From a bacterium (GTDB taxonomy: Bacteria > Cyanobacteriota > Vampirovibrionia > Obscuribacterales > Obscuribacteraceae), in assembly GCA_018062085.1 (NCBI GenBank), contig JAGOSY010000017.1, forward strand, positions 1-64,000: a DNA stretch of 64,000 nucleotides, read 5' to 3'. The translations under genes and the position numbers were made by a program. The notes below the pieces were generated by a model. That model searched no databases and was not told the DNA's origin. It saw only the letters and a list, made by a program, of their open reading frames with translations. The stretch's first letter is position 1. Each line of letters opens with the position of its first letter. Positions 34,223 through 42,706 of this stretch are shown one piece after another.

Positions 34223-36358
34223 ATGGCGAAAGGAAGCTACTTCAAGCAGCTATTCTTGCTGGCTACGTGCCTAGTGTGTTTACTGGTCGTAGCTAGCGAC
34301 AATGTTTTTCAAGGCCTGGTTGACCAAGGCTGCCTGCTATTCCATTGTGGTGACACCATTCCGCAACGGCCCATAGCCTATGTACTGCTCTTCATCAGTC
34401 TGACTTTTTTGGTTCGCAACAATCTCAACTACAACACCACTGCTGCGAGAATCTTCATTGGTGGTTTGTTGATTGCTCTAGGATTGCGCTATCTTTCGTG
34501 GCGCATCTTTAGTATTGTCGGCCAATGGCAGTCTGATTCTCTGGGCGTCCAACTGTTCTTTCTTGCTGTTGAATTGACTGTGTACACCAACAGTCTGCTC
34601 TTCGTTTTGATAACGGCTTGGCCGACAAATAGAAGTGCAGAGGCTGACTTGTTGCAGGTTGATGTTGATGCAGGAAACTTTCTTCCTAGCGTGGACATCC
34701 TCATTCCTTCTTATAATGAAGAGGCGCAAATGTTAAGGCGAACCATTTGTGCCGCTCAAGCCATCGACTACCCAAAGGAGCTAGTGAGAGTCTTTCTCCT
34801 TGATGATTCCAGAAGAGATCACATTCGTGACCTCTGTCAACAGCTAGGTTGTCACTACGTTAGACGCCCTGACAATTTGGGACACAAGGCTGGTAATGTC
34901 AACCATGCTCTTAAGCATGCGAGTCCAGCCATTAGTGCCGACTTGCTGGTGCTTTTCGATGCAGACTTCATGCCTGTTTCGCATTTTCTCCGGCGCACCG
35001 TGGGCTTCTTTCAAGACGCAAAAGTGGCGTTGTTGCAGACGCCTCAATTGTTCTATTCAGCTGATGCTCCGCGTCAGAACCTGGGTGTACCTAACTCGAC
35101 AGCTAACGAGGAGGATCTTTTCTTTCAAGTGATTCAACCTGGTCGTGATCGCTTCAATGCCACCATGTGTCATGGCACTTGTTTTGTTGTAAGGCGCGCA
35201 GTGCTTGAAGAAATTGGCGGTCTGCCCACCGAGTCGCTTTGCGAAGATTGGGCTACATCTATAAGCATTCAAGCAAAGGGCTACAAGGTTCCCTACTTGA
35301 ATGAGCGCCTTAGCTCTGGTGCCAGTGCCATAACTGTGGCTAACTTCGTTAAGCAGCGGTTGCGTTGGGCCCAAGGCACCTGGCAGATCTTGCTCACTCC
35401 GCTCAGTCCTCTTAGGGTAGGCGGTTTAACAGTTATGCAGCGAGTCGTTCACATGGCTGGCATTTTGCATTGGATGATGAGCATTTGCTCGGTGATAACG
35501 ATGCTACTGCCGATCATCTTTTTCACGACTGGCACTGGTCCGTTTCGAATTACCTTAGAGGAAGCCATCGCCTATTGGCTACCTTACTACGGTGCGACGG
35601 CATTGGCATTTTGCTGGCTAACGAAAGGCTATAGGAGTTTCTTTTGGTCAGATATTTACGGACCAATCCTTGCTGTGCCGGTCTTTCTTAGCTTCCTAAA
35701 GTTTCTTTGGAATCCATTCGGTGGCACCTTTCAGGTGACCCAAAAGAGTGGAGCCCCTGGCGCGCGGTCTGTATGTTGGGCTGTGCTTTGGCCGATTTTG
35801 GCTATCCTCGCTGCATATGCCGTCGCAGCGGGTTACTATGCGATCAACTTTATCTGGTTAGAAGTAGATCGTGCTAGCTCGCCGTTGATGATTATCCTCA
35901 CTGCATACAACAGTATTATGCTGTTTATCAGTGCCTTGGTTTGTATTGATTTGCCTGAGCGCAGGCAATCGATAAGAGTACCTGTAACTGGAACGGTGAC
36001 AGTAAGCGATGACTTTGGCTGGTCTAAAACTGTCTACCTCGCTGACATATCTGAGGGTGGTGTGTTACTGGCAGAACCTATTGCAGATCAAGCTAAAGGT
36101 TCAATCTTTTACCTCAGCATTGCCGAGCTGGGAGTAACCAATCTCGTTGCCACCACTGGTGAAGAAAGAGCGCTAGGGTATACTGTGCTTGTCTTTGACC
36201 AACATGCTCTTCTCGACTGTCAATACCGAGCTATTGTTGAATTTCTCTACACCCACCCTAGTCGTTGGGCTAAGCCTGAGGTTAGTGAAGTATCGAGCTT
36301 AGCTGCAATCGTTCGCATCCTTATTAACTGGCCTGCGCTAACTGCGCGAAGCCGCTAG
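34223..36358 (+). CDS. Cellulose-synthase-like GT2 glycosyltransferase with PilZ
   Basis: 711 residues, BcsA-like. Transmembrane helices at the N-terminus (about 7-25, 48-65, 77-95, 108-130) and after residue 395 flank a cytoplasmic GT2 domain with FLLDDSRRD, FDADF, the CEDWATS aspartate and QRLRWAQG. A PilZ domain near 575-690 has ERRQSIRVP (R-x3-R) and LADISEGGVLL, the two halves of a c-di-GMP site. Product could be cellulose or another beta-glucan. AGGAG precedes the ATG. An HlyD-type adaptor follows 17 bp later, with no BcsB or BcsC. Confidence 0.92.
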   Translation: MAKGSYFKQLFLLATCLVCLLVVASDNVFQGLVDQGCLLFHCGDTIPQRPIAYVLLFISLTFLVRNNLNYNTTAARIFIGGLLIALGLRYLSWRIFSIVGQWQSDSLGVQLFFLAVELTVYTNSLLFVLITAWPTNRSAEADLLQVDVDAGNFLPSVDILIPSYNEEAQMLRRTICAAQAIDYPKELVRVFLLDDSRRDHIRDLCQQLGCHYVRRPDNLGHKAGNVNHALKHASPAISADLLVLFDADFMPVSHFLRRTVGFFQDAKVALLQTPQLFYSADAPRQNLGVPNSTANEEDLFFQVIQPGRDRFNATMCHGTCFVVRRAVLEEIGGLPTESLCEDWATSISIQAKGYKVPYLNERLSSGASAITVANFVKQRLRWAQGTWQILLTPLSPLRVGGLTVMQRVVHMAGILHWMMSICSVITMLLPIIFFTTGTGPFRITLEEAIAYWLPYYGATALAFCWLTKGYRSFFWSDIYGPILAVPVFLSFLKFLWNPFGGTFQVTQKSGAPGARSVCWAVLWPILAILAAYAVAAGYYAINFIWLEVDRASSPLMIILTAYNSIMLFISALVCIDLPERRQSIRVPVTGTVTVSDDFGWSKTVYLADISEGGVLLAEPIADQAKGSIFYLSIAELGVTNLVATTGEERALGYTVLVFDQHALLDCQYRAIVEFLYTHPSRWAKPEVSEVSSLAAIVRILINWPALTARSR

Positions 36359-36375
36359 TTCTGAGCTGAGAGGAA

Positions 36376-38016
36376 ATGATGAAAACATTTCAGTTGTTAT
36401 TCCGATTGTTCTTTGGTACAGCCGCTGTAGTATTGCTGGTAGTGTCAGTATGGTGGCTGTTTTTCTCCGTTGACGGCAACAAAGCCTACATCAATGGCAC
36501 GCTGACTACTCTTAATGCTCCTATAGACGGCACAATTAGCTTGCCCAAGCTGACGCCGACTGACCCCATTAGTGCAGGGGAGAGAATAGGAGAAATTACC
36601 AATCCCCGCGCCGCTCAGATTGAGTTTGAGTACGCAAAAGCCCGCTCAGAGCATTTACAAGCTCAGCTTCGTCATACATCTTTGCAGGTCAGTCTGCAGG
36701 AGATGCAAGAACAGTTGGCGGAGACATTGGTACGCGTTGCTAGCGAAACCAAGCTCAACGTTCAGCTGGTGCAGGGCGATATTGAAAGGACAAAGCACGA
36801 GCTTGAAGCTTTGAAGGCCTCCGCTCGTACGGCGGGTGACAAGTGGCGCCGAGTTAGTGATCCTCGGGTAAGGGGCGCACTTTCTCAAAATGAGCTTGTC
36901 GAAGCGCAAGGGGCGAAGGATTCGGCCAATGCTCTGGTTACTGCCAAGCAGGCAGAACTGACAGCACAAACAAGTCGACTTGATGCTGCTAAGCACGGCT
37001 GGGATGCACAAGTGCGTCAGCGCACATATTCGTTCAATGAGAAGGTAAAACTAGAGCGCGAAGTAAAGGAGCTTCAGCGCGAAATTGGTGAGACTGCACT
37101 TCAGGTTAAACAGCTAGCCGCGAGACTTGAGAGCGCTGAGCAACAGCTCAACCTGGCAAAGGCGGCTCCGTTGACTAGTCCGATCGCTGGCTGCATCTGG
37201 AGTGTCGATAGGCGCGACGGCTCGGTAGTAAAAGCTGCCGACACAGTGGTTCAGATCCTCAATCCAGAAGACCGCTGGGTGGAGGCTTTCGTTCCGGAGT
37301 CTCAGGCTGATCGACTAAATGTTGGTGACAAGGCTGAGATCAAAGTGCCAGGTCAACGCCAGACATGGTTCGCCTACATCGAAGGTGTGCGAAGTGGTGG
37401 CGGCAGAGTGATCACCGGTCAAGATGTTGCTTACCCGCCTCCTGAGCGAGTACGCAAAGAAGTGGCAGTAAGGCTCCGTTTTGACGCCGAGGCTCCGCAC
37501 TTTTCTGCTCAGGATTTTTACGGCGTGGGTAAGGCCGTCACTGTCGATTTTGCCGGGGCAGGTTCGCTATCCGGCTGGCTCAGTTTGGTCGGAGAGAGTG
37601 TTCAGACCAAGCTGCATGCAGTTGCGGTTTTCGGTTCGGAGTTTGCAACGGCAATGTCTTTGGACGGGACGATGAACTCATCGTTCTCAGTCTCTGCCAA
37701 CATTGCCTTCTTGTTTGCTGGTATGGTCTTTGGTTCGCTGTTTCGCTCATTGAAGACCAAGACTTCTGCTACTGCGAGTTTTGTAGAAGCTTATGCTGGT
37801 GCAGGCAGCAGTCTGTCGATACAAACAGTGCCTCCTCGCACCTCCACGATCTTTAATGCCAGCACCACTCTGAGCGCTCCTGAGCGACTGTTCCGAGAGC
37901 CACCAGTGTCTTCTACGAGTCCATCGGCAAGCGTCAGGCAAGACCACGAAGGCACCAAGAAATTTGCCAAAACCAAACGGAAAAGTCGCCCGCACAAAGG
38001 AGGAAAACGGAAGTAG
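36376..38016 (+). CDS. HlyD-type membrane-fusion/adaptor protein
   Basis: 546 residues. One N-terminal transmembrane helix (about 7-31), a split biotinyl-lipoyl domain (NAPIDGTISLPKL ... APLTSPIAGCIWSV), a long coiled coil (about 75-260) and a beta-barrel part (WVEAFVPESQADRLNVGDKAEIKV). A second hydrophobic stretch near 440-460 (ANIAFLFAGMVFGSLF) and a basic tail (KTKRKSRPHKGGKRK) are unusual for HlyD. It should bridge the polysaccharide synthase to the outer envelope. Confidence 0.87.
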   Translation: MMKTFQLLFRLFFGTAAVVLLVVSVWWLFFSVDGNKAYINGTLTTLNAPIDGTISLPKLTPTDPISAGERIGEITNPRAAQIEFEYAKARSEHLQAQLRHTSLQVSLQEMQEQLAETLVRVASETKLNVQLVQGDIERTKHELEALKASARTAGDKWRRVSDPRVRGALSQNELVEAQGAKDSANALVTAKQAELTAQTSRLDAAKHGWDAQVRQRTYSFNEKVKLEREVKELQREIGETALQVKQLAARLESAEQQLNLAKAAPLTSPIAGCIWSVDRRDGSVVKAADTVVQILNPEDRWVEAFVPESQADRLNVGDKAEIKVPGQRQTWFAYIEGVRSGGGRVITGQDVAYPPPERVRKEVAVRLRFDAEAPHFSAQDFYGVGKAVTVDFAGAGSLSGWLSLVGESVQTKLHAVAVFGSEFATAMSLDGTMNSSFSVSANIAFLFAGMVFGSLFRSLKTKTSATASFVEAYAGAGSSLSIQTVPPRTSTIFNASTTLSAPERLFREPPVSSTSPSASVRQDHEGTKKFAKTKRKSRPHKGGKRK

Positions 38017-38045
38017 GGGAAGGATGTAGCCAAGCGAAAACTGAG

Positions 38046-38075
38046 AGCCTGTTCTTTATGCTCGAACAGGCTTTT
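38046..38075 (+). terminator. Terminator-like hairpin after HlyD gene
   Basis: AGCCTGTTC at 38046-38054 pairs exactly with GAACAGGCT at 38064-38072 (9 bp, 9-nt loop), followed by TTT. Only a short T-run, so termination may be partial. Confidence 0.65.
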
Positions 38076-38091
38076 ACGATGAAACTAAACA

Positions 38092-38502
38092 GTGAGTGGC
38101 GCGATGGAAAGACGAAGTTGGAATTGCTTCAAAAATATGCTCACTTCAGTTTTTGGAAAACCTCAACTGAAGGTAGATTTTGCAGACAGACGGCAGATGG
38201 AGGATGCGGTCATTTGCGCGATCAAGAACTTCGACTTGCTGAAGGGCCAAAATACCTACATCACGGCCGAAAGCCTTGATAAATTGAAGCAAATTGGCCC
38301 AGCTCTTCCAGGCTTGCAAAATGCACTTAAGGAGGTGCTGCAAGAGAATGGGCGAATTGTGCGAGTTGAGAGAAGCATAAGCGAAAGATGGGCCTACATC
38401 TCGCTTCCCGCAGGCGGTGCCATTTACTGCATCCCCGAAGTTAAGAGGATAGCGGTATATGGCGCTAGCCTTGAAGAATTGGAAAGCTGGATTAACTCCT
38501 GA
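38092..38502 (+). CDS. Hypothetical protein in polysaccharide cluster
   Basis: Up to 136 residues; a mixed alpha/beta protein (VDFADRRQMEDAVICAIKNFD, WAYISLPAGGAIYCIPEVK) with no recognised family. The start is uncertain: GTG 38092, ATG 38104 or ATG 38137, the last giving the most protein-like N-terminus (MLTSVFGKPQ). None has a good ribosome site. Confidence 0.5.
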   Translation: MSGAMERRSWNCFKNMLTSVFGKPQLKVDFADRRQMEDAVICAIKNFDLLKGQNTYITAESLDKLKQIGPALPGLQNALKEVLQENGRIVRVERSISERWAYISLPAGGAIYCIPEVKRIAVYGASLEELESWINS

Positions 38503-38563
38503 CATAAAGTCAGGCCTTCTGTGCAAAACCTGCCAGACAACTACCCCAGAGAGATCTTACCGG

Positions 38564-39064
38564 ATGAATAATCTTGCCCTTGCTGTGGCCTTTGCCATCG
38601 CTTTAATGATAGTACTCGGCCCATGGCTAGTTTTCATTTTGCGCAGCGAAAAGCAAAATTGCTTTGAAAATACTGCGCTGATTGTGCTTGGTTCAAAACA
38701 AATTCGCTCCAGACTGGCTGACATCCGTCTGCAACTGGAAAGTAAATTGTCGAACGCCAAGGCCGCTTCAACAGCCAATGGTGCAGATAGTGTCAAAATC
38801 AGTCAGATACCTAGGCCATCAGCACAAATTCAGTTTTTGACTGAAGCCGAGACAAGTATCTTTCGTGCGCTTGAGAAGGCAAACACTTATGTAGTGATTG
38901 CCATACCCATGCAGGCCAATGGTCTTACCGTAAGCGAAAGAGATTACTTACTTATGCGATCAGTTGAAGCGCTTAAGCAAGTAAGCAAAGCCAGACGTGT
39001 GCTAAGAAAGCTTGAGGAAGATTTGAGTATTGCTGCTGAACAAGTGCCAGTCGGCTTCTGGTAG
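38564..39064 (+). CDS. Membrane-anchored hypothetical protein
   Basis: 166 residues from ATG 38564, where a transmembrane helix starts immediately (LALAVAFAIALMIVLGPWLVFIL); the frame extends upstream to 38459 but overlaps the preceding gene and lacks a ribosome site. The rest is helical and charged, with a likely coiled coil (SVEALKQVSKARRVLRKLEE). Probable accessory protein of the polysaccharide cluster. Confidence 0.6.
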   Translation: MNNLALAVAFAIALMIVLGPWLVFILRSEKQNCFENTALIVLGSKQIRSRLADIRLQLESKLSNAKAASTANGADSVKISQIPRPSAQIQFLTEAETSIFRALEKANTYVVIAIPMQANGLTVSERDYLLMRSVEALKQVSKARRVLRKLEEDLSIAAEQVPVGFW

Positions 39065-39141
39065 GTAAGAGCACCAGCTGCAGCCAGTTGACGACGAGAA
39101 GCCATTCGGCGCTCACACCTCCGCGCAACTAGGAAACATTG

Positions 39142-39654
39142 ATGAAACGCAAAGCCATCCACGTTGTAACCCAGCCTTCTGCGGAAAAGCCCAGGCTGGA
39201 GAAGCTTCTGAATTTGTCCAAATTTGGCCTTCAAGAGCTGGCCGAAGCTAGCGAAATGCAGCTCAATGCTCCACCAGTGGTGAACAGCGAACTGCTCTTG
39301 CTCTCCGGTGCCGTTATGGCTCTAGAGGGCATTCTTAACCGGCTAGAGCTTGACTATTTCAGCGCTAGCCTTTCTGCTGATGAAGCTGTAATTGATAATT
39401 TCTATGGGTATACCGATCAGATTCTCTTTCTGTGTAAACGCGCGCTCACGGCCTCAGCGTCAGAGATAGAGATTGAAGAGTTGACCATAGACGAATTAGA
39501 GAGTCAATTCGAATTGAATCAGCGAGAGCCACTATCAGGAATGGCTAGAGAGCTCGAAACCTATGTTCTAGCGGTAAGGATGCTGTTTCAGCTGGTCTGG
39601 GAAGAGAAACACGAGCAAGAAGACTTGGGAAACTCATCACACATGCTCCACTAA
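39142..39654 (+). CDS. Helical hypothetical protein
   Basis: 170 residues, soluble and mainly helical (LEKLLNLSKFGLQELAEASE, ELLLLSGAVMALEGILNRL). AGGAAA lies upstream of ATG 39142. Last gene of the 34-39.7 kb cluster. No family recognised. Confidence 0.6.
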   Translation: MKRKAIHVVTQPSAEKPRLEKLLNLSKFGLQELAEASEMQLNAPPVVNSELLLLSGAVMALEGILNRLELDYFSASLSADEAVIDNFYGYTDQILFLCKRALTASASEIEIEELTIDELESQFELNQREPLSGMARELETYVLAVRMLFQLVWEEKHEQEDLGNSSHMLH

Positions 39655-39788
39655 GGAGAATATTGCGACCATTCCTGAAAGCAAATCATCGTGAGACTGT
39701 GTATTTAGCACACCGCTGCTTACCAGGCAAAAGGACTGTGTCTTTTCCGGCGGGTGGCAAATTGTTGAGGACAAAATGGACATTGTTC

Positions 39789-39820
39789 TCAACCCCTTCA
39801 ACCCCAACCCCAATCCCAAT
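39789..39820 (+). repeat. Short degenerate CAACCCC repeats
   Basis: TCAACCCCTTCAACCCC followed by AACCCCAATCCCAAT: five imperfect copies of a C-rich 6-7-mer directly upstream of the curlin-like gene. Strongly strand-asymmetric (no G). Confidence 0.6.
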
Positions 39821-39840
39821 TAACCAAGAGCAAATCAATC

Positions 39841-40053
39841 ATGAACAAGCACTCCAAGATCGTTACCCTGGCTGCCGTTGCCGTCTTCACCGCTGCCCTT
39901 TCCCAAGCGGCATGGTCCGGTAATTTCGCTCACCAAGAGCAAGGAGCCTTCCAGCACGGCGGGCGCAACTACTCTGATCAGAACCAGGAGGTATACCAGT
40001 ATGGGGCCTCCAACACTTCGACCCAGTCTCAGTACACCTATCAGTCAAACTAG
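39841..40053 (+). CDS. Small secreted protein with curlin-like repeats
   Basis: 70 residues. Signal peptide 1-26 (KIVTLAAVAVFTAALSQAAWS). The 44-residue mature chain is Gln/Asn/Tyr/Ser-rich and has two copies of the curlin core pattern Q-x-G-x-x-N-x3-Q: QHGGRNYSDQ and QYGASNTSTQ. Curli subunits use the same Q-x-G-x-x-N ladder in ~22-residue repeats; here the period is 15. It might be a minimal amyloid or nucleator for the matrix made by the neighbouring cluster. This is motif-level evidence only. Confidence 0.6.
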   Translation: MNKHSKIVTLAAVAVFTAALSQAAWSGNFAHQEQGAFQHGGRNYSDQNQEVYQYGASNTSTQSQYTYQSN

Positions 40054-40065
40054 TAACAGGGCCGG

Positions 40066-40181
40066 TCACCAGTAGGTGACTAGTTACTCGACGGCTTGAC
40101 CCAAACAAAGTTGGGCGAAGAATTTGCCCAACTTTTTCTTATTACCCTGCCTCAGTAATTGCTTCCAATTACTAGGCAGGT
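40066..40181 (+). repeat. Duplicated two-hairpin element, copy 1
   Basis: 116-nt element repeated at 41027-41142. Hairpin A: AAAGTTGGGC/GCCCAACTTT (40107-40135), 10 bp followed by TTCTT, a good intrinsic terminator for the curlin-like gene. Hairpin B: CCTGCCT...AGTAATTG / CAATTACT...AGGCAGG (40146-40180) with loop CTTC. In copy 2 hairpin B is present in inverted orientation. Confidence 0.85.
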
Positions 40182-40261
40182 TTTCGCATCAGTCGCATCA
40201 ATCATCCGGACCGGCAGTATTGATAGGTCCGATCCAAACCCAGGCAAGATGAGAATTACCA

Positions 40262-40474
40262 ATGAACGAATATACATCCGACGGACTGCTCATTCGTACC
40301 CGTCCAAATGGTTCCCGATACGTAGTTGAGGGAGATGGAACGGTTAAGGATATCGCTACGAGTAGGCCAAATTGGGATGTCGGCCCGACGCAAAAGGATG
40401 AGCAAGGACGTTGCTACCGTGCCACTCCAAACCTTCCGGCCAAGCGCCGTTATGTGAATTGCACGTCGCATTGA
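40262..40474 (+). CDS. Small hypothetical protein (paralogue at 41.9 kb)
   Basis: 70 residues. Shares TSDGL, RP(N/D)GSR, EGDGTV, IATSRPNWD and GPTQKDEQG with the 71-residue product of 41925-42140. Hydrophilic, one or two beta hairpins likely. Function unknown. Confidence 0.7.
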   Translation: MNEYTSDGLLIRTRPNGSRYVVEGDGTVKDIATSRPNWDVGPTQKDEQGRCYRATPNLPAKRRYVNCTSH

Positions 40475-40526
40475 GTCGCAACCCAACCCAACCAATCCCA
40501 GCCATCAATGCAGAAAAGGCATACAA

Positions 40527-41012
40527 ATGAACAAGACAAGCAGTGACATCATCGCTGAAATGAACGCCAAGATCGCTCAATTGAGCAGTCAGTTGGAACA
40601 AATCAATACCACGCTGCACCATTCGATCTCCGCTGGTCCGATCGCAGCACAATCTAAGCGTCTCGTGGCTAAGGCTCTGGCTAACGATGCCAACCATACC
40701 TTGCAGCAGATTGCTGAAAGCACTGAGTTGTTGAAGCCACAGCAAAAATCTGAGGACAACGCAGCAATGCCAGCATCTGAAACAGGTCTGCTAGACTATC
40801 TGGGCGAAATGGTTGATGTCATTCTGGAGACGATTGCGCAGGCTGCGGCTGAGCAGTTTGGCATCGAGCCAGCGGCGATCGAACCTTTCTTGATTGAGCA
40901 CAATAGCGTCATGTTGGAAATTGTCGCAGACATGCTCGATCAGGCCAGCGCAAAGCTCACCGAAGCGGCAGTGATAGAGGAGCAGGAAGTGTCTACCAAA
41001 GAGACAGTCTAA
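40527..41012 (+). CDS. Helical hypothetical protein (related to 44.5 kb gene)
   Basis: 161 residues, helical with coiled-coil potential at the N-terminus (IAEMNAKIAQLSSQLEQINT). The block AGPIAAQSKRLVAKALAND aligns with TGPAAAQAARMVALALVEQ of the 44544-44984 product, and both are followed by a SLLDQV/TLQQI helix, so they are paralogues. Acidic C-terminus. Confidence 0.65.
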   Translation: MNKTSSDIIAEMNAKIAQLSSQLEQINTTLHHSISAGPIAAQSKRLVAKALANDANHTLQQIAESTELLKPQQKSEDNAAMPASETGLLDYLGEMVDVILETIAQAAAEQFGIEPAAIEPFLIEHNSVMLEIVADMLDQASAKLTEAAVIEEQEVSTKETV

Positions 41013-41026
41013 CTAGAAATAACGCT

Positions 41027-41142
41027 TCACCAGAAGGTGACTGGTTACTCTAAGGCTTGACCGAGACAAAGTTGGGCGAAGAATTTGCCCAGCTTTTCTC
41101 ATTTTCCCTGCCTAGTAATTGGAAGCAATTACCTAGGCAGGT
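41027..41142 (+). repeat. Duplicated two-hairpin element, copy 2
   Basis: Hairpin A: AAAGTTGGGC/GCCCAGCTTT at 41068-41096. Hairpin B: CCTGCCTAGTAATTG / CAATTA-C-CTAGGCAGG at 41107-41141 with loop GAAG. Flanks match copy 1, but hairpin B matches the reverse complement of copy 1's hairpin better than its direct sequence. Confidence 0.85.
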
Positions 41143-41165
41143 TCTCAAAGCAAACAGAGGTTAAC

Positions 41166-41819
41166 ATGAAGAATTCGCGCACAGTCTTGATTCTTGCCTG
41201 TCTTTTGGGTAGTGCCAACCTGGCTTTTGCTGACGGTAATGTCAGTAGAAATGAGAACATCAATGGCTACAATCCCGACAACTCTAATGTCAGCGCCAAT
41301 GAGAACACTGGCAACTTTGGCCAGACCCAGTTTAACGATGGCCACCCGACGTCGAATGCTAGTCAAACTGCCATTGGTGGGCAAATTGTTAGCAGCGGTA
41401 AGTCTTGGAATACAGTTGGTGCTCCAGCCAATGCCATTAGAAGCGGTGATTGTGCTGGCGATGCTGAAGGAATATCGCTGTATAGTTTTTTAGGCGGCGT
41501 TGGCTACAGCAAATCATCTGAGTCGCGTACTTGCCGCATTAATCAGACCATCGCTCTTACTTGCGATAACGCTCAGGGCTACATTCGGTCTGGCGCTGCC
41601 ATGGTTAAAGACAGTGATACATCAGTTTCGGCTGCGGGCAAGCACCTCTTGCGTTTGGCGATGAATATGGCGGAGCTTTGCATGAATGGATTGCATAATA
41701 ATCCCATTAATGTAGAACTGGCATCCGCCACTGCAGGCAGTGACAAGTCTAAGCTTCCGTCGAGGCCTAGACAGCAAGAGCCAGCTGTTTCTTCTGTCTG
41801 GGAAACCTTTGATCGGTAG
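41166..41819 (+). CDS. Secreted Asn-rich protein
   Basis: 217 residues from ATG 41166 (AGAGG 5 nt upstream). Signal peptide 1-22 (VLILACLLGSANLAFA, then DGN). The first 60 mature residues are Asn/Ser/Gly/Thr-rich (NVSRNENINGYNPDNSNVSA); the rest contains four cysteines (SGDCAGD, SRTCRIN, LTCDNAQ, AELCMNG), likely two disulfides. No family recognised. Confidence 0.7.
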   Translation: MKNSRTVLILACLLGSANLAFADGNVSRNENINGYNPDNSNVSANENTGNFGQTQFNDGHPTSNASQTAIGGQIVSSGKSWNTVGAPANAIRSGDCAGDAEGISLYSFLGGVGYSKSSESRTCRINQTIALTCDNAQGYIRSGAAMVKDSDTSVSAAGKHLLRLAMNMAELCMNGLHNNPINVELASATAGSDKSKLPSRPRQQEPAVSSVWETFDR

Positions 41820-41924
41820 TGATTTTGCATTGGTGCTATAGAGAAAGTGCTTTAGGCGCAAGAACTGATGTATCCAGCGACCACCGAGCAGGTGGTCTAA
41901 ATCCAAGCAACCGGAGAATTAACA

Positions 41925-42140
41925 GTGACAGAATACACCGAACACACATCTGATGGCCTTCGCATTCATAGCCGTCCTGATGGTTCAAGATTCGTAATTG
42001 AGGGAGATGGGACGGTTAGGCACATTGCCACCTCCAGGCCCAATTGGGATGATGGCCCAACGCAAAAGGATGAGCAAGGTAGCCCCTATCGTGCCACTCC
42101 CCGGCTTTCTTCCAAGCGCCGCTATCTGCCTGGTCGGTGA
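41925..42140 (+). CDS. Small hypothetical protein (paralogue at 40.3 kb)
   Basis: 71 residues, GTG start with GGAG upstream. Same blocks as 40262-40474 (TSDGL, EGDGTV, IATSRPNWD, GPTQKDEQG, then YRATP and KRRY). Duplication of this gene accompanies duplication of the two-hairpin element. Confidence 0.7.
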   Translation: MTEYTEHTSDGLRIHSRPDGSRFVIEGDGTVRHIATSRPNWDDGPTQKDEQGSPYRATPRLSSKRRYLPGR

Positions 42141-42181
42141 GCTTTCAGCGTAACGAAACACAATAGGAGATTGGAAATTGA

Positions 42182-42706
42182 TTGAGTACCACCTTGTTCA
42201 ACTCTTCTCCGAGTAATCGAAAAGTTGTAATTAAGCCTCAACCACTTAGGAGTGCAAGCAAGATGAACACATTTTGTAGGCAGGTGGCAAGTGAATACAC
42301 TATCGCAGCGGGTGATGTCATCCGTTCTGCGCGGTTTGTATTTGGCATGAAGCCGTGCTATTTCGAGACAGTAGAGCCAGTTGGTGAGTTTGAGATTACG
42401 GTTGGGTTTGATCAACCAGTTCGATTGTATTCGGCCGAAGATCGGCTCGGATTGGATGCTACTGATTTTTCTCGTGGTGAAGCTCTATTTGTCGTTGAGC
42501 ACGTTTCATCGACTGGCGGACCCGATTTCGTTCCCGGGGGCAGATATGTAAAAGCCCGTCGCTTAAAGGTCGATGGCTCAAGCGATCCACAGGGCGAAAA
42601 GATTATTTTTTGTATGAACGGATGTCTTTCACCTTCTATTGAAGAAGTTGAGCTTGTCCGTAGTCATCAGCATCACAACCATAGGAGCACCTATGCCGCT
42701 ATGTAA
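42182..42706 (+). CDS. Hypothetical protein, beta-rich
   Basis: Up to 174 residues from a TTG start; ATG 42263 is an alternative. Beta-rich (EYTIAAGDVIRSARFVF, EFEITVGFDQPVRLY, ALFVVEHVSSTGG). Overlaps the next gene by 14 bp, so translationally coupled with a chagasin-like protein. No family recognised. Confidence 0.55.
   Translation: MSTTLFNSSPSNRKVVIKPQPLRSASKMNTFCRQVASEYTIAAGDVIRSARFVFGMKPCYFETVEPVGEFEITVGFDQPVRLYSAEDRLGLDATDFSRGEALFVVEHVSSTGGPDFVPGGRYVKARRLKVDGSSDPQGEKIIFCMNGCLSPSIEEVELVRSHQHHNHRSTYAAM

Noticed and set aside
38058..38279. Alternative frame MKLNSEWRDGKTKLELLQK overlapping the 38092 gene
   Set aside because: Starts plausibly but the rest is less protein-like than the 38092 frame; a frameshift cannot be shown from sequence alone.
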